The notes: generated by a model from the letters alone, not told the origin. A stretch of 64,000 bases of DNA from Bacilli bacterium (GCA_017519965.1 JAFWRK010000001.1:62001-126000), one strand, 5' to 3'. Counted from the first letter of the stretch, positions 47,265 to 56,589 are shown. Made by a program: numbers and translations.

Positions 47265-47657
47265 TTATTTTCTACGTATATATCTTTTTACTTTTTGTTG
47301 TTCTTTTAGTTTTTTATTTTCTTCTTCTAATTGCTTATTCTTAGCTCTCAAAAGTAGTAGTTCATTAAAATTATCTGCTCCTATTTCATCTATTAGTTTG
47401 AAATTTTCTTCTCTATGTTGTTCTTGTTCTAAATATTCTATATATTTTTCTTCTCCAATGGCATTTATTAATGCTTTTACTTTTGCATTCTTGTAGTATT
47501 GTTCTCTTTCTTCCTCTGTTGCATTAGCCATATATTGTTTATGTTTCTCTAATTTAGCTTCATCTGATGAACAATTTATCATTCCAGTTTGTTCACTATT
47601 TCCTTTATTTGATTTAGAGATAGCATCAGCAATTATTAAACTTCCTAACAAACTCAT
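47265..47657 (-). CDS. Small hydrophilic coiled-coil protein, unknown
   Basis: A 130-residue soluble protein with a mildly hydrophobic start (MSLLGSLIIADAISKSN), then charged helices and a C-terminal Leu/Glu/Lys heptad coiled coil (about 95-125) with a basic end (KRYIRRK). I do not recognise a family. It has a ribosome site and its own terminator, so it is probably expressed. Confidence 0.5.
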   Translation of the reverse strand: MSLLGSLIIADAISKSNKGNSEQTGMINCSSDEAKLEKHKQYMANATEEEREQYYKNAKVKALINAIGEEKYIEYLEQEQHREENFKLIDEIGADNFNELLLLRAKNKQLEEENKKLKEQQKVKRYIRRK

Positions 47658-47693
47658 ACATATGTCTCCTTCAATTTGCTTATTTTATCACAA

Positions 47694-48446
47694 TTAGTTT
47701 TTTACTTCAATACCTATAGGGCAGTGATCTGATCCTTCTACTTCTGTATATATTTTAGTACTTATTATATTATTTATAAAATCTTTGTTAACTATAAAAT
47801 AATCTATTCTCCATCCGATATCTTTTAATCTTGCTTGATGCATATAACTCCACCATGTGAACTTTTGAATATCTGGATTGAAATATCTATATGTATCTAT
47901 AAATCCACTATCTAATAATTCTGTCATTTTATTTCTTTCTTCATCTGTAAATCCTGCTGAAAAGTGATTTGTACTTGGATTTTTTATATCTATTTCTTCA
48001 TGAGCTACATTTAAGTCTCCACAATATATAACATTCTTTTTGTTTGATAAATTCAATAAGTAGTCTCTCATTAAATCTTCAAATCTCATTCTAGAATCTA
48101 ATCTTTCTAATTCTTTTTTAGAATTAGGTACATAGCAATTTACTAGATAGAAATCTTCATATTCTAAGGTTATAGTTCTTCCCTCACTATCATATTCATT
48201 ATCTCCTATACCATATTTAACTTCTATAGGATCTATTTTTGTATATATCATAGTTCCAGAATAACCTTTTTTCTCTGCAGGATAGAGATACTCTTTATAT
48301 CCTAATGGATGAAACATATTTTGTTCTTCTGTTACTTTTGTTTCTTGAAAACAATAAATATCTGCCTTTTCATTTGATACAAATCTATCTAATCCTTTAT
48401 TTAAACAAGCTCTAAGTCCTGCTACATTCCATGATATTATTTTCAT
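47694..48446 (-). CDS. exoA: Exodeoxyribonuclease III / AP endonuclease
   Basis: A 250-residue endonuclease/exonuclease/phosphatase-fold enzyme for base excision repair: SWNVAGLRA (5-13), CFQETK, YCGDLNVAHEEIDI and the catalytic C-terminal GSDHCPIGIE are all present. Normal length for the Xth/ExoA family. A GAGGGTGA ribosome site precedes the ATG. It stands between the coiled-coil gene and the ABC transporter and probably has its own promoter. Confidence 0.95.
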   Translation of the reverse strand: MKIISWNVAGLRACLNKGLDRFVSNEKADIYCFQETKVTEEQNMFHPLGYKEYLYPAEKKGYSGTMIYTKIDPIEVKYGIGDNEYDSEGRTITLEYEDFYLVNCYVPNSKKELERLDSRMRFEDLMRDYLLNLSNKKNVIYCGDLNVAHEEIDIKNPSTNHFSAGFTDEERNKMTELLDSGFIDTYRYFNPDIQKFTWWSYMHQARLKDIGWRIDYFIVNKDFINNIISTKIYTEVEGSDHCPIGIEVKN

Positions 48447-48474
48447 TTAATCACCCTCATTAAAATTATATCAT

Positions 48475-48498
48475 AAAAAAGAAGAAGGTTATTCTTCT
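48475..48498 (-). terminator. Terminator of the ABC transporter gene
   Basis: AGAAGAA (48480-48486), loop GGTTA, TTCTTCT (48492-48498) with a T-run on the minus strand. It overlaps the stop codon and the poly-Glu end of the gene. Confidence 0.75.
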
Positions 48499-50225
48499 TC
48501 TAATTCACTAGAATACAATTTTTTATATACCTCTGATGATATTAATAGTTCTTCGTGTTTACCCGATGCTACTAGTTTACCTTTATCTATTACGTGTATT
48601 TCATCAGCATCCACAATTGTTGATAATCTATGAGCAACTATTATTATTGTATGATCTTTAACTAAATTATCTATTGTTTTCTTTATATATTTTTGTGATT
48701 CATTATCTAAAGCTGATGTTGCTTCATCAAATAGTATTATTTTTGTATTTAATAAAAGAGTTCTTGCTATTGCTATACGTTGTTTTTGTCCACCGGATAA
48801 GTTAATTCCACCTTCACCTATTATTGTGTCATACTTTTCAGGTAATGATTCTATGTATTTATCTATATAAGCTTTTTTACATACTTCTTTTACTTCTTCT
48901 ATTGTTACATTCTCTTTTACTATTTTAAAATTATCTAAAATAGACATATTAAATAAAAATGGTGCTTGTCTAATGACTGATATACTATTTCTTAAAGATT
49001 CTTCTGTTAATTCGGTTATATTAGTATCATCTATTGTAATACTTCCTTCTTTAGTATCAAAATATCTTAGTAATAAGTTAAATAAAGTTGATTTACCATT
49101 ACCAGATCTTCCTACAATAGCTATCTTTTTATTAGGCTCTAAAGTAAGATTTAAGCCTCTTAATGTATAATCTTCTTCATCTCTATATTTAAATTTTACA
49201 TCTTTAAATTTTATAATTCCTGTAATATTTTTCAATTCCTTATTGCCAAACTTTTCGTCTTCATATAACTTATTATTTACTATTTCATCTATTCTTTTTA
49301 ATGATACTGTTACTTTATTATAGTTTATTCCAAAATCTGAAATAGATTCTACTACATCATCTATTCTCCAGATAAATGAATCTAACATTGTAAATAATGC
49401 ATATACTATTTTGCCTTGTACAAAGAACTTTGCAGCGGTAAATAATATAAAGAATTGTAATGTGAAATAACATAATCCATTGAATGAATAATAGAATATT
49501 TCATAATTCCTAATTTTTTTCTCATTAGTAAATATATCATTTAGAGTACTAAAGATACTATTTTCTGTATTCTTCTTAATACCCAAAGCTTTTATTTCTC
49601 TTATACCTGTAATATTCTCTGTTGCTTTCTTAACATATTTATCTGTTTCTTTCTTGATACTTTCTTGAGTAGTTTTGATTTTTGGAAAGAACTTATAACT
49701 AATAAATCCCATTATTAGTCCAAATATTGTTATTTCTAAACCTAATACCCATGAAATACAATATGATATTATTAATACTACTATTACTATTAATGCTTTA
49801 CATATTAGCTTTATTAGTCTATTTAATAATGACATTACTCTATCTGTATCACTATGTAATCTATTGATGAATTCTCCTACACCTATTTCTTCAAATGCTA
49901 TTGCAGGTAGATTATCAATCTTTTGATATAAATCTTTGGAAACGTTTTTCATAAATTTTATTTCAAAATAGTTATATAGCTTTTCTCTAGGAATTTGTAG
50001 TAAGTTATAACATACTATATAGATAGCTTCCCAGCATATTAAGTATTTAATAAATCCATAAAAATCTTTTAATATTAACAATTCTACTGATTTACCCCAA
50101 AGATATGTTGCTATAACAGCTGGTAAATAAGTTGTTAATACTAATAGTATATAAATAAATATTTTTAACTTATCATCTTTTAAATACTTATATAAAATTT
50201 TAAAATTACTTAATTTTTTCAACAC
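48489..50225 (-). CDS. ABC exporter, fused membrane and ATPase domains
   Basis: A 578-residue half-transporter: six-helix ABC membrane domain (about 15-310), then an ATPase with Walker A GRSGNGKST, Q-loop, LSGGQKQRIAIART signature, DEATSALD Walker B and the H-loop AHRLST. This type exports lipids, peptides or drugs as a dimer; with no partner gene nearby it is probably a homodimer. GTG start at 50225 after a GGGAGG ribosome site. The substrate cannot be told. Confidence 0.9.
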   Translation of the reverse strand: MLKKLSNFKILYKYLKDDKLKIFIYILLVLTTYLPAVIATYLWGKSVELLILKDFYGFIKYLICWEAIYIVCYNLLQIPREKLYNYFEIKFMKNVSKDLYQKIDNLPAIAFEEIGVGEFINRLHSDTDRVMSLLNRLIKLICKALIVIVVLIISYCISWVLGLEITIFGLIMGFISYKFFPKIKTTQESIKKETDKYVKKATENITGIREIKALGIKKNTENSIFSTLNDIFTNEKKIRNYEIFYYSFNGLCYFTLQFFILFTAAKFFVQGKIVYALFTMLDSFIWRIDDVVESISDFGINYNKVTVSLKRIDEIVNNKLYEDEKFGNKELKNITGIIKFKDVKFKYRDEEDYTLRGLNLTLEPNKKIAIVGRSGNGKSTLFNLLLRYFDTKEGSITIDDTNITELTEESLRNSISVIRQAPFLFNMSILDNFKIVKENVTIEEVKEVCKKAYIDKYIESLPEKYDTIIGEGGINLSGGQKQRIAIARTLLLNTKIILFDEATSALDNESQKYIKKTIDNLVKDHTIIIVAHRLSTIVDADEIHVIDKGKLVASGKHEELLISSEVYKKLYSSELEEE

Positions 50226-50281
50226 ACTTTTCCTCCCTTCAACTATAATCTATCACTCTAGTTAACTGGAGAGTCAACACT

Positions 50282-51208
50282 TTATTCAAATAAAGTTTTA
50301 ATTGCTTCTTTATAAATATCTTTTACTATTTTTTTATCTAATAAATAGTATATGTTTTTCATCATTACTCCACTATTTATCTCCATAACTAGATATTTAT
50401 TATCGTTTGTTTTAATTATATCTATACTAGCAAATTTTATTTCTAATTTGCTTAATACTTGTTCTACTATTCTCTTTAAGTTTTCTTCTACTTCTTTATT
50501 ATTTAATATTTGTGCTGTTGCTCCTGTTGATAGATTAAATTTCCAATTATATTCAAATATTTCATCTTTTTCTAATACTCTGTTATATGTATTATCAAAT
50601 TCTATATTTTTAAAATAGTTATAATTAAAATCTAGTAATAATTCTTTAATAGTTTTTATTCCATCTCCTATTACTACTGGTTTATTTTTTTGATATATAA
50701 GTTTTATTTGATTATTTAATACAATAATTCTATATTCTTTTTCAATATCATAATATGGGCAATAACTAATTGAATAGTTATCTTTATGTAGTTTTTGTAC
50801 TAATGGCTCTATATCATTAATATTAGTAATATGATATACTCCATTTCCACAAGTACCTTTATTTGGTTTAATAACTATACTTTGATTGTTATTATAAAAG
50901 AATTCTTTTACTTTGTTTATATCATTATATCCAATAGCAAAGTCATTATTATTATCTTTAGAGTATAAAATATTATGATCTATAATTGGTATATTATCTT
51001 CTCTTAATACTTCATATAATCCATATTTATCATCTAATATTTCTCCTAAAGCATGACTATTTAGATCAAACTTATACCCTGAAATAAATCTTTCTTTATT
51101 ATCTTTTTTTAATCTTATAATCCAGTCTCTTGATAATAACTTGAATTCTATTTTTTCTTCTTCACATATTTCTTTAATTACTTTATGTATTATATTTTCT
51201 TCTACCAT
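50282..51208 (-). CDS. ATP-grasp ligase-like protein
   Basis: A 308-residue ATP-grasp protein: IVIKPNKGTCGNGVYHI (the P-loop-like lysine and glycine loop), YCPYYDIEKEYRIIVLNN, KNKPVVIGDGIKTIKELL and VMEINSGVMM (metal-binding E-x-N). The pattern is nearest to the C-terminal half of cyanophycin synthetase and glutathione synthetase fusions, so it probably forms an amide or peptide bond on a small substrate. The ATG at 51208 with a GAGGGTGAT site is chosen over an upstream ATG at 51265 that lacks one. It is divergent from the 51310 gene, so the promoters of both lie in 51209-51309. Confidence 0.75.
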   Translation of the reverse strand: MVEENIIHKVIKEICEEEKIEFKLLSRDWIIRLKKDNKERFISGYKFDLNSHALGEILDDKYGLYEVLREDNIPIIDHNILYSKDNNNDFAIGYNDINKVKEFFYNNNQSIVIKPNKGTCGNGVYHITNINDIEPLVQKLHKDNYSISYCPYYDIEKEYRIIVLNNQIKLIYQKNKPVVIGDGIKTIKELLLDFNYNYFKNIEFDNTYNRVLEKDEIFEYNWKFNLSTGATAQILNNKEVEENLKRIVEQVLSKLEIKFASIDIIKTNDNKYLVMEINSGVMMKNIYYLLDKKIVKDIYKEAIKTLFE

Positions 51209-51309
51209 GGATATCACCCTCTTTTTAGTCAGGTATATTTTAGCATTTTTATCTTTAATTGACAATGATTTGTTATTTTTATAAAATTAATATATATTGG
51301 AGGGATAAT

Positions 51310-51774
51310 ATGGAAACAACAATTTATAATTCAGATCAAAAGTCTTTTTTAGAAAAAAATTTGGATGATCAGGACAGAATTAAGAACTTAAAGAGGCAAT
51401 TAGCTGACTCTGTTGATAGAGGTGAGATTGTTTTAGGTAGTAATATGGCAAGTTCTACTATGAGAGAATTAATGAATGTTCTTAATGAAGATGAAGTTAG
51501 AATTAGAGATAATTTAGCTCCTTTTATAAAAAAAGAAGAAGAATTTGAAAGAAGAAAAGAAGAAATTAGAAAAGCACATGGTCTTGGCAAAGATGATTTT
51601 TCTGATGATGCTACTTTAAATGATATAGTTAATTTAACAGCAACAATGAGACAAGAAAATATGAATTTACCTGAAAATTTAAGAGAAGATAATTCAAAAG
51701 GAAGCGAACTAGATTCTATGTTTAAAACTGATAGAAAAGAAGAAACTAGTAATCTAGCTAGACAATTTAAATAA
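51310..51774 (+). CDS. Small charged cytosolic protein, unknown
   Basis: A 154-residue hydrophilic, helical protein (QKSFLEKNLDDQDRIKNLKRQLADSVDRGEI, later FERRKEEIRKAHGLGKDDF). No membrane segment or catalytic motif. The ATG at 51310 follows GGAGGGAT, so the longer open frame from 51259 is rejected. Its stop overlaps the tsaC start (TAATG), so the two are translationally coupled. I do not recognise a family. Confidence 0.55.
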   Translation: METTIYNSDQKSFLEKNLDDQDRIKNLKRQLADSVDRGEIVLGSNMASSTMRELMNVLNEDEVRIRDNLAPFIKKEEEFERRKEEIRKAHGLGKDDFSDDATLNDIVNLTATMRQENMNLPENLREDNSKGSELDSMFKTDRKEETSNLARQFK

Positions 51775-52364
51775 TGAATAATATTGTTAATAAGATTATT
51801 AAAGGTGGAATAGGAGTTATTCCTACTGATACTGTTTATGGTTTAGTTTGTGATGCTCTTAATATAGATTCTGTTGATAAAATATATAAATTAAAGAAAA
51901 GAGATTATAATAAGCCTTTAGTTATTCTAGTATCTAATATTGAAATGTTAAAGAAATGTATAAGAAATTTAAATGATTTAGAGCTAGATATTATAAATAA
52001 ATATTGGCCTGGAGAACTTACTATAGTTTTTAAAAAGTCTAATTATATACCTGATATTGTTGCTGGAGGTACTGATGAAATAGCTATTAGGATGCCTAAT
52101 AATAAAGAATTAGTTGATTTAATTAATTCTGTAGATAGACCATTAGTAGCTACTAGTGCTAATGTATCTAGTCAAGATACTATCACTAATATTAATAAGT
52201 TAGAAGATTCTATTAAAGATAATATAGATTTTATTATTGATGGAGGTACTATTAATAATAGTGCATCAACTATTATTAAAGTAATTGATAATAAAATAAA
52301 AATTTATAGAGAAGGTAATCTTGCTAAAGAGATTCTTAATACTTATAAAGATATAATTATATAA
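51774..52364 (+). CDS. tsaC: Threonylcarbamoyl-AMP synthase (YrdC/Sua5 family)
   Basis: Makes L-threonylcarbamoyl-AMP for t6A37 tRNA modification. The 196-residue product has the YrdC core: IPTDTVYGLVCDA (16-28), KLKKRDYNKPLVILV, YWPGELTIVFKK, IAIRMPNN and ATSANVSSQ motifs. The C-terminal Sua5 extension is absent, so it is the short TsaC-type form. Its downstream terminator has been split by the insertion sequence. Confidence 0.93.
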   Translation: MNNIVNKIIKGGIGVIPTDTVYGLVCDALNIDSVDKIYKLKKRDYNKPLVILVSNIEMLKKCIRNLNDLELDIINKYWPGELTIVFKKSNYIPDIVAGGTDEIAIRMPNNKELVDLINSVDRPLVATSANVSSQDTITNINKLEDSIKDNIDFIIDGGTINNSASTIIKVIDNKIKIYREGNLAKEILNTYKDIII

Positions 52365-52376
52365 TAAAAAAGAGAA

Positions 52377-52384
52377 ATAAATAT
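52377..52384 (+). repeat. Target-site duplication, left copy
   Basis: ATAAATAT directly before the element; the same eight bases follow its right end at 53736-53743. The pair marks a transposition event. Confidence 0.75.
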
Positions 52385-52419
52385 TGAAGTTGTAAGATAA
52401 AAGTGGACACATAAAAAGA
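52384..52419 (+). repeat. Left terminal inverted repeat of the insertion sequence
   Basis: Begins TTGAAGTTGTAAG and is a perfect 36-base inverted match to 53701-53736. The outermost T/A could belong to either the element or the duplication. Confidence 0.9.
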
Positions 52420-52465
52420 TGTTCCACTTTTTCATTTGCTATAATTTAATAAAGGAGTTGATTAT

Positions 52466-52813
52466 ATGGCTACTAAAGGTCAAAAATTTAAAAAATGGAC
52501 TGCAGAAGAGAAATTTGAAATTATTAAGCCAGCTTTAGATATGAAGAAAAGCACACTGCAAATAACTAAAGAAACAGGGTTAAATAACGGAATGATTAAT
52601 AATTGGATAAGAACTTATAGAGAAAAAGGATATGAAGGACTAATTTCAAAAAGAAAGCATAATAATCCACTAGCTAAGTATTCTCATAAGAAAAAATTAA
52701 CAAAAGAAGAACAATTAGAATATGAAAATATGAAGTTAAGAATTGAGAATGAATTATTAAAAAAAGGATACCTGATGAAAGGAGATGGTACAATTGTAAA
52801 ATTCATGAAATAA
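52466..52813 (+). CDS. IS3-family transposase OrfA
   Basis: A 115-residue DNA-binding half: N-terminal helix-turn-helix (KWTAEEKFEIIKPALDMKK then LQITKETGLNNGMINNWI) and a C-terminal helical leucine-zipper-like region (EEQLEYENMKLRIENELLKK). AAAGGAG ribosome site. A -1 slip at 52759-52765 would join it to OrfB; without the slip it ends at 52813 and acts as regulator in the family. Confidence 0.9.
   Translation: MATKGQKFKKWTAEEKFEIIKPALDMKKSTLQITKETGLNNGMINNWIRTYREKGYEGLISKRKHNNPLAKYSHKKKLTKEEQLEYENMKLRIENELLKKGYLMKGDGTIVKFMK
52759..52765 (+). promoter_or_regulatory. Programmed -1 frameshift site of the insertion sequence
   Basis: A-AAA-AAA followed by GG in the OrfA frame. After a -1 slip the frame reads without stop through KIHEITQIKYEIIELLSNE into OrfB, the usual start of the family's catalytic half. 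This makes the OrfAB transposase. Confidence 0.75.
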
Positions 52814-52842
52814 CACAGATAAAATATGAAATAATAGAACTT

Positions 52843-53700
52843 TTGAGTAACGAATATAATATAAAATCGTTATGTTTAGTATTAAAAGTTTCAAGATCAG
52901 GTTATTACAAATGGCTTAAAAATAAAGATGTATTGAATCAATATGAAATGAATAGAAAAGATTTAGGAGAATTGATTAAAGATGCTCATAAAAGAAAACC
53001 TAGTTATGGATATCATAGAATATGGAAAATAATAATAGATGAAACTGGTTGGGTAATTTCAGCTAACCTAGTTCATAAAGTCTGTAAAATATTAAATATT
53101 AAATCAAATGCTAAACACTACAAATATAAGAAAGCTGGTGAAGAGTCAGTAAAATACGAGAATATAATTGGATATAATTGGAATACATCTAGACCATTTG
53201 AAAAAGTGGTTTCAGATACAACATCATTTTATTTTAAAAAGAAAAAGTATGATTGGACATTTTATTTAGATGTATTCAATAATGAAATAGTAGGTTCGGA
53301 TGTACGTGAATCATTAAATGGTAATGGTGTAATAAATCATAGAGAGGCAGTTAATAATATGTTAAACAACAAAATAAAAAGAGGATACGAAAACTTTGAT
53401 ACTATCGTTCACACTGATCAAGGTTCTGTATATTCCTCAATGTCATTTAACAATATATTCAAATCTTATACAGTAACCAGATCTATGTCTAGAGCTGGTA
53501 CACCAACAGATAATCCAGTTATCGAATCTAAAAATGGCTGGATTAAAAAAGAAATGTATATTGATTTTGACATAAATAATTATAACACAGTTCAAGACTT
53601 TATAGATGATATTGTTTGGGATAATAACAATTATCGTCCAAGCTATGCATTAAAATATAAAAACCCAGTTGAGTATAGAACTCAACTAGGTTTCAATTAA
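52843..53700 (+). CDS. IS3-family transposase OrfB (DDE integrase)
   Basis: A 285-residue catalytic half: HTH_21 region (SLCLVLKVSRSGYYKWLKN) and an rve integrase core with D in VVSDTTSFYF, D in VHTDQGSVYSS and E in DNPVIESKNGWIKKEMY, the DDE triad in family spacing. A TTG at 52843 is a possible independent start, but the true product is probably the OrfAB fusion made by frameshifting. Complete, with no stop or deletion. Confidence 0.9.
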   Translation: MSNEYNIKSLCLVLKVSRSGYYKWLKNKDVLNQYEMNRKDLGELIKDAHKRKPSYGYHRIWKIIIDETGWVISANLVHKVCKILNIKSNAKHYKYKKAGEESVKYENIIGYNWNTSRPFEKVVSDTTSFYFKKKKYDWTFYLDVFNNEIVGSDVRESLNGNGVINHREAVNNMLNNKIKRGYENFDTIVHTDQGSVYSSMSFNNIFKSYTVTRSMSRAGTPTDNPVIESKNGWIKKEMYIDFDINNYNTVQDFIDDIVWDNNNYRPSYALKYKNPVEYRTQLGFN

Positions 53701-53736
53701 TCTTTTTATGTGTCCACTTTTATCTTACAACTTCAA
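53701..53736 (-). repeat. Right terminal inverted repeat of the insertion sequence
   Basis: Perfect inverted match to 52384-52419, directly after the OrfB stop codon at 53700. The duplication ATAAATAT follows at 53736-53743. Confidence 0.9.
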
Positions 53737-53753
53737 TAAATATTTCTCTTTTT

Positions 53754-54971
53754 TTATCTATTATCCCATCTACCAGGTATTGATATATATCTAGTTGGAT
53801 TTACTGTACTTCTTTGGTATGTATACCATGTACATCCTCCACCTCTATGCCAACTACATGTTGTCATTTCTAAGTGTAGGTGTGGACCTGTAGAATATCC
53901 TGTTGATCCCATATTACCTATTGAAGTATTGGCTGATATTATTGGTCCATTTTGTATACTACTACTGCTGTTATAACTTACATATCCAGCTACTGCACTG
54001 CTAAAGCTTCTTAAGTGAGCATATGTAGAATAAATATATTGTCCATTATAATTATGTCTTAATACTACTATTAAGGCTCCATATGTATCATATCCTACAA
54101 AGAATAATTGTCCTGAAGCTATTGGATATACTGGTATTGATTTATTTGAACTTGATAAGTCTACTCCTAGGTGTCCTCCATATCCTGAATACCATTGTGT
54201 AACATATCCATATTCCATTGGTCTATAGAATCCATTTGTACTAGGTACTGATGAACTTGAATTTCTTTGTTGTACTCTATATTGGCAAGCATATATATCT
54301 TCAGTATCTCCACAACCTAAGTTTTTATAATATGTAATATTGCCTTTAGCAGCTTTTATTTGATCTTCTAAAGCAGGCATTGTTTCTCTAATAGATTTAG
54401 AGTCCGCGTTTATTCTTTCTTTTTCGCTTTCTAATTCATCTTCCATACTTTTTAGCTCAACTTTTTTATCAGCTAGTTCTTTTTGTCGTTGTTCATTTAG
54501 TTTAATTAATTCTTCTAGCTCTTTCATTACATTATTATTATATTCAGTTAATTGTTCTACTACAGATATTCTATATATTAAATCAGTGATAGAAGAAGCT
54601 CCAAAGGCATACTCTAAATATACGTTGTCTCCATTAGATAATTGGTAATATTCCATTATCCTTTTACTTTCTTCACTTTTCTTAGCTATTTCTTCATTGC
54701 TTTCATCTATTTCTTTTTGTAGTTCATTTATCTCATTTTCAGCAGCTTCTATTTTAGCTTCTATATCAGCTATTTTTTTCTTTATTTCTGCTATTTCAGC
54801 ATCATTAGTAGCAATTTTTGCTTTTTTTGCTTCTAATTCGTTTGTGTATTTTTCTACTTCTGCTTCAAATTCTTTTATAGTTTTTGCTTTGGTTTCAATA
54901 GGTAGTACAGATATTGAAACTATTAATACTATAATTGAGAATATTGAAAAGTATTTATTAATCTTTTTCAT
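53754..54971 (-). CDS. Exported coiled-coil M23 peptidase-like protein (FtsEX partner)
   Basis: A 405-residue protein: signal peptide (8-28, ETKAK), a long coiled coil (about 32-215, with a non-helical break near 110-135) and a C-terminal LytM/M23 domain (about 245-405) with H267/D271 (GGHLGVD) and H364/H366 (GPHLHLE). It matches the EnvC/PcsB/CwlO-type layout of peptidoglycan hydrolases driven by FtsEX, whose genes lie immediately upstream and overlap by one base with it. The LytM zinc ligands are intact, so it may be active itself. Its terminator was disrupted by the insertion sequence. Confidence 0.88.
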   Translation of the reverse strand: MKKINKYFSIFSIIVLIVSISVLPIETKAKTIKEFEAEVEKYTNELEAKKAKIATNDAEIAEIKKKIADIEAKIEAAENEINELQKEIDESNEEIAKKSEESKRIMEYYQLSNGDNVYLEYAFGASSITDLIYRISVVEQLTEYNNNVMKELEELIKLNEQRQKELADKKVELKSMEDELESEKERINADSKSIRETMPALEDQIKAAKGNITYYKNLGCGDTEDIYACQYRVQQRNSSSSVPSTNGFYRPMEYGYVTQWYSGYGGHLGVDLSSSNKSIPVYPIASGQLFFVGYDTYGALIVVLRHNYNGQYIYSTYAHLRSFSSAVAGYVSYNSSSSIQNGPIISANTSIGNMGSTGYSTGPHLHLEMTTCSWHRGGGCTWYTYQRSTVNPTRYISIPGRWDNR

Positions 54972-55870
54972 TATATCTTTAAGTATTTTCTTACGGCACT
55001 AGCACTACCAATCATACCGACTAATACTCCTATTACTACAATCATTCCTGATGTAGTATATATAAATGGCTCTGGTTTAATTAATTTAATTAATTCAGAG
55101 AATAAATATCCATCAAAATGATTATAGAAAGCTAAATATCCATAAGTTGTAAAAATTATAGGAACTATTGACCCTAGAAGTCCTAGAATCATTCCTTCTA
55201 TTACGAATGGAGCTTTAACAGCTAAGTTACTTGCTCCTACAACACGCATTATTCCAATACTTACTTTTCTGTTGTCTATAGTTAACTTAATTGTATTAAT
55301 TATTAAAAATACTGTAACTAGTATTAATGATATTACAACTATGTAAGTGATTTTTTCAATAGAGTCAAATGCTGAAACTAATTTTTCAACCATTCCTTCT
55401 CCATAACGAACTACTGATACATGTTTTAGTGATTTAATCTTATCAGCTGTATGTTTTATTTGTTCAACATCCTTAACTTTTATTTGGAATGTATCTTTTA
55501 GTGGGCTTTCTTCATCATCCCAGTTTTCTAATACTGCATTAAATACATCTGATTGTGATTGTATTTCTTCTTTTACTTCAACTTTACTTTGAAATTCATA
55601 ACTATCGATATTTTCAATATCATCTAGTTCTTCTTTTATCTCATCTATTTCCTTATCTGTAACTTCTCTATCTAGAAATACTACTATAGTAAGATCTTTT
55701 TCTATTTCTTTAGTAAAGTTTTGAACATTAAATGATGCCATTATAGCAACTGATACTATTATTAATGTGATTGTGATACATGATATAGAGGCTAATGATA
55801 AACTGAAATTTCTTTTTACACTTTTTAAAGCATCTCTTATGCTTCTTACTAACATTCTAAGCAACTTCAT
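54971..55870 (-). CDS. ftsX: FtsX, cell-division ABC permease
   Basis: A 299-residue protein with four membrane helices (about 22-44, 170-195, 220-245, 270-292) and a large extracytoplasmic loop (50-165), plus the RVVGASNLAVKAPFVIEG permease motif. With FtsE it transmits ATP hydrolysis across the membrane to a peptidoglycan hydrolase; here the M23 protein is encoded directly downstream. Its start overlaps ftsE by 14 bases. Confidence 0.95.
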   Translation of the reverse strand: MKLLRMLVRSIRDALKSVKRNFSLSLASISCITITLIIVSVAIMASFNVQNFTKEIEKDLTIVVFLDREVTDKEIDEIKEELDDIENIDSYEFQSKVEVKEEIQSQSDVFNAVLENWDDEESPLKDTFQIKVKDVEQIKHTADKIKSLKHVSVVRYGEGMVEKLVSAFDSIEKITYIVVISLILVTVFLIINTIKLTIDNRKVSIGIMRVVGASNLAVKAPFVIEGMILGLLGSIVPIIFTTYGYLAFYNHFDGYLFSELIKLIKPEPFIYTTSGMIVVIGVLVGMIGSASAVRKYLKI

Positions 55871-56555
55871 TTTTATAAGTTCCTTTCTTCTTAAAATTAA
55901 CTAATCTACCATCTTTAAGTGTAATTACTTGTTTTTTCATTTTATCTACTATATCTCTATCATGTGTAGCCATAATAATTGTTGTACCTCTATTATTATT
56001 TATTTCTTCTAATACTTTTACAATCTCCATACTCATATCTGGATCTAAGTTTCCAGTAGGTTCATCACATAATAATAGTTTTGGATCATTAACTATAGCT
56101 CTTGCTATAGCAACCCTTTGTTGTTCTCCTCCAGATAATTGATCTGGATAGTTATGTATTTTATTTTTTAATCCAACATCTTCTAAAGCTTTAAGTACTT
56201 TTTGTCTTATTTCATCTCTAGGAGCTCCTATAACTTCTAGGGCAAAGGCAACATTCTCGTATACTGTTTGCTTTTCTAATAATCTATAATTTTGGAAAAC
56301 TATTCCTAGTTTTCTTCTTAATCTATATACTTTTGAATTTCTTAATTTAGCTACATCTAAACCACCAACTATTATTTGGCCTTTAGTTGGTTTTTCTTCA
56401 CGATATAGCATCTTAATTAATGTACTTTTACCGCTTCCTGAACCACCTATAACAAAGACAAAGGCACCTTTTTCAATGGCTAAATTTAAATCATAGATAG
56501 CTGTAACGCCGTTTTTATATTTTTTTTCGACATTTTTTATTCTTATTAGGTCCAT
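55857..56555 (-). CDS. ftsE: FtsE, cell-division ATPase
   Basis: A 232-residue ABC ATPase with Walker A GGSGSGKST (36-44), Q-loop FQNYRLL, LSGGEQQRVAIARA signature and DEPTGNLD Walker B. It drives FtsX. Strong AGGAGGAG ribosome site. First gene of ftsE-ftsX-M23, which read as one unit. Confidence 0.95.
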   Translation of the reverse strand: MDLIRIKNVEKKYKNGVTAIYDLNLAIEKGAFVFVIGGSGSGKSTLIKMLYREEKPTKGQIIVGGLDVAKLRNSKVYRLRRKLGIVFQNYRLLEKQTVYENVAFALEVIGAPRDEIRQKVLKALEDVGLKNKIHNYPDQLSGGEQQRVAIARAIVNDPKLLLCDEPTGNLDPDMSMEIVKVLEEINNNRGTTIIMATHDRDIVDKMKKQVITLKDGRLVNFKKKGTYKNEVA

Positions 56556-56580
56556 TTTCTCCTCCTATCCTTATTAATTT

Positions 56581-56589
56581 ATTTTAACA
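56581..56589 (-). promoter_or_regulatory. Possible extended -10 promoter of ftsE operon
   Basis: Minus-strand TGTTAAAAT, about 26 bases before the ftsE ATG and downstream of the yitT terminator. Only one departure from TATAAT plus the TG extension; the -35 region is not clear. Confidence 0.4.

Larger units (their letters stand above)
52385..53735 (+). mobile_element. IS3-family insertion sequence (IS150-like)
   Basis: A 1351-base element with perfect 36-base terminal inverted repeats, two overlapping-frame transposase genes joined by a -1 slippery site, and an 8-base direct repeat outside. The complete repeats and open genes suggest a recent, active insertion. The target is the palindromic terminator between tsaC and the M23 gene, whose two halves (AAAGAGAAATAAATAT and ATAAATATTTCTCTTT) are on either side. 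Typical IS3 elements duplicate 3-5 bases, so the 8-base duplication is unusual. Confidence 0.93.

Noticed and set aside
48605..48625. Further copy of the CCACA/TGTGG dyad in the ABC gene
   Set aside because: Only one half matches; the rest follows from the conserved STIVDAD codons.
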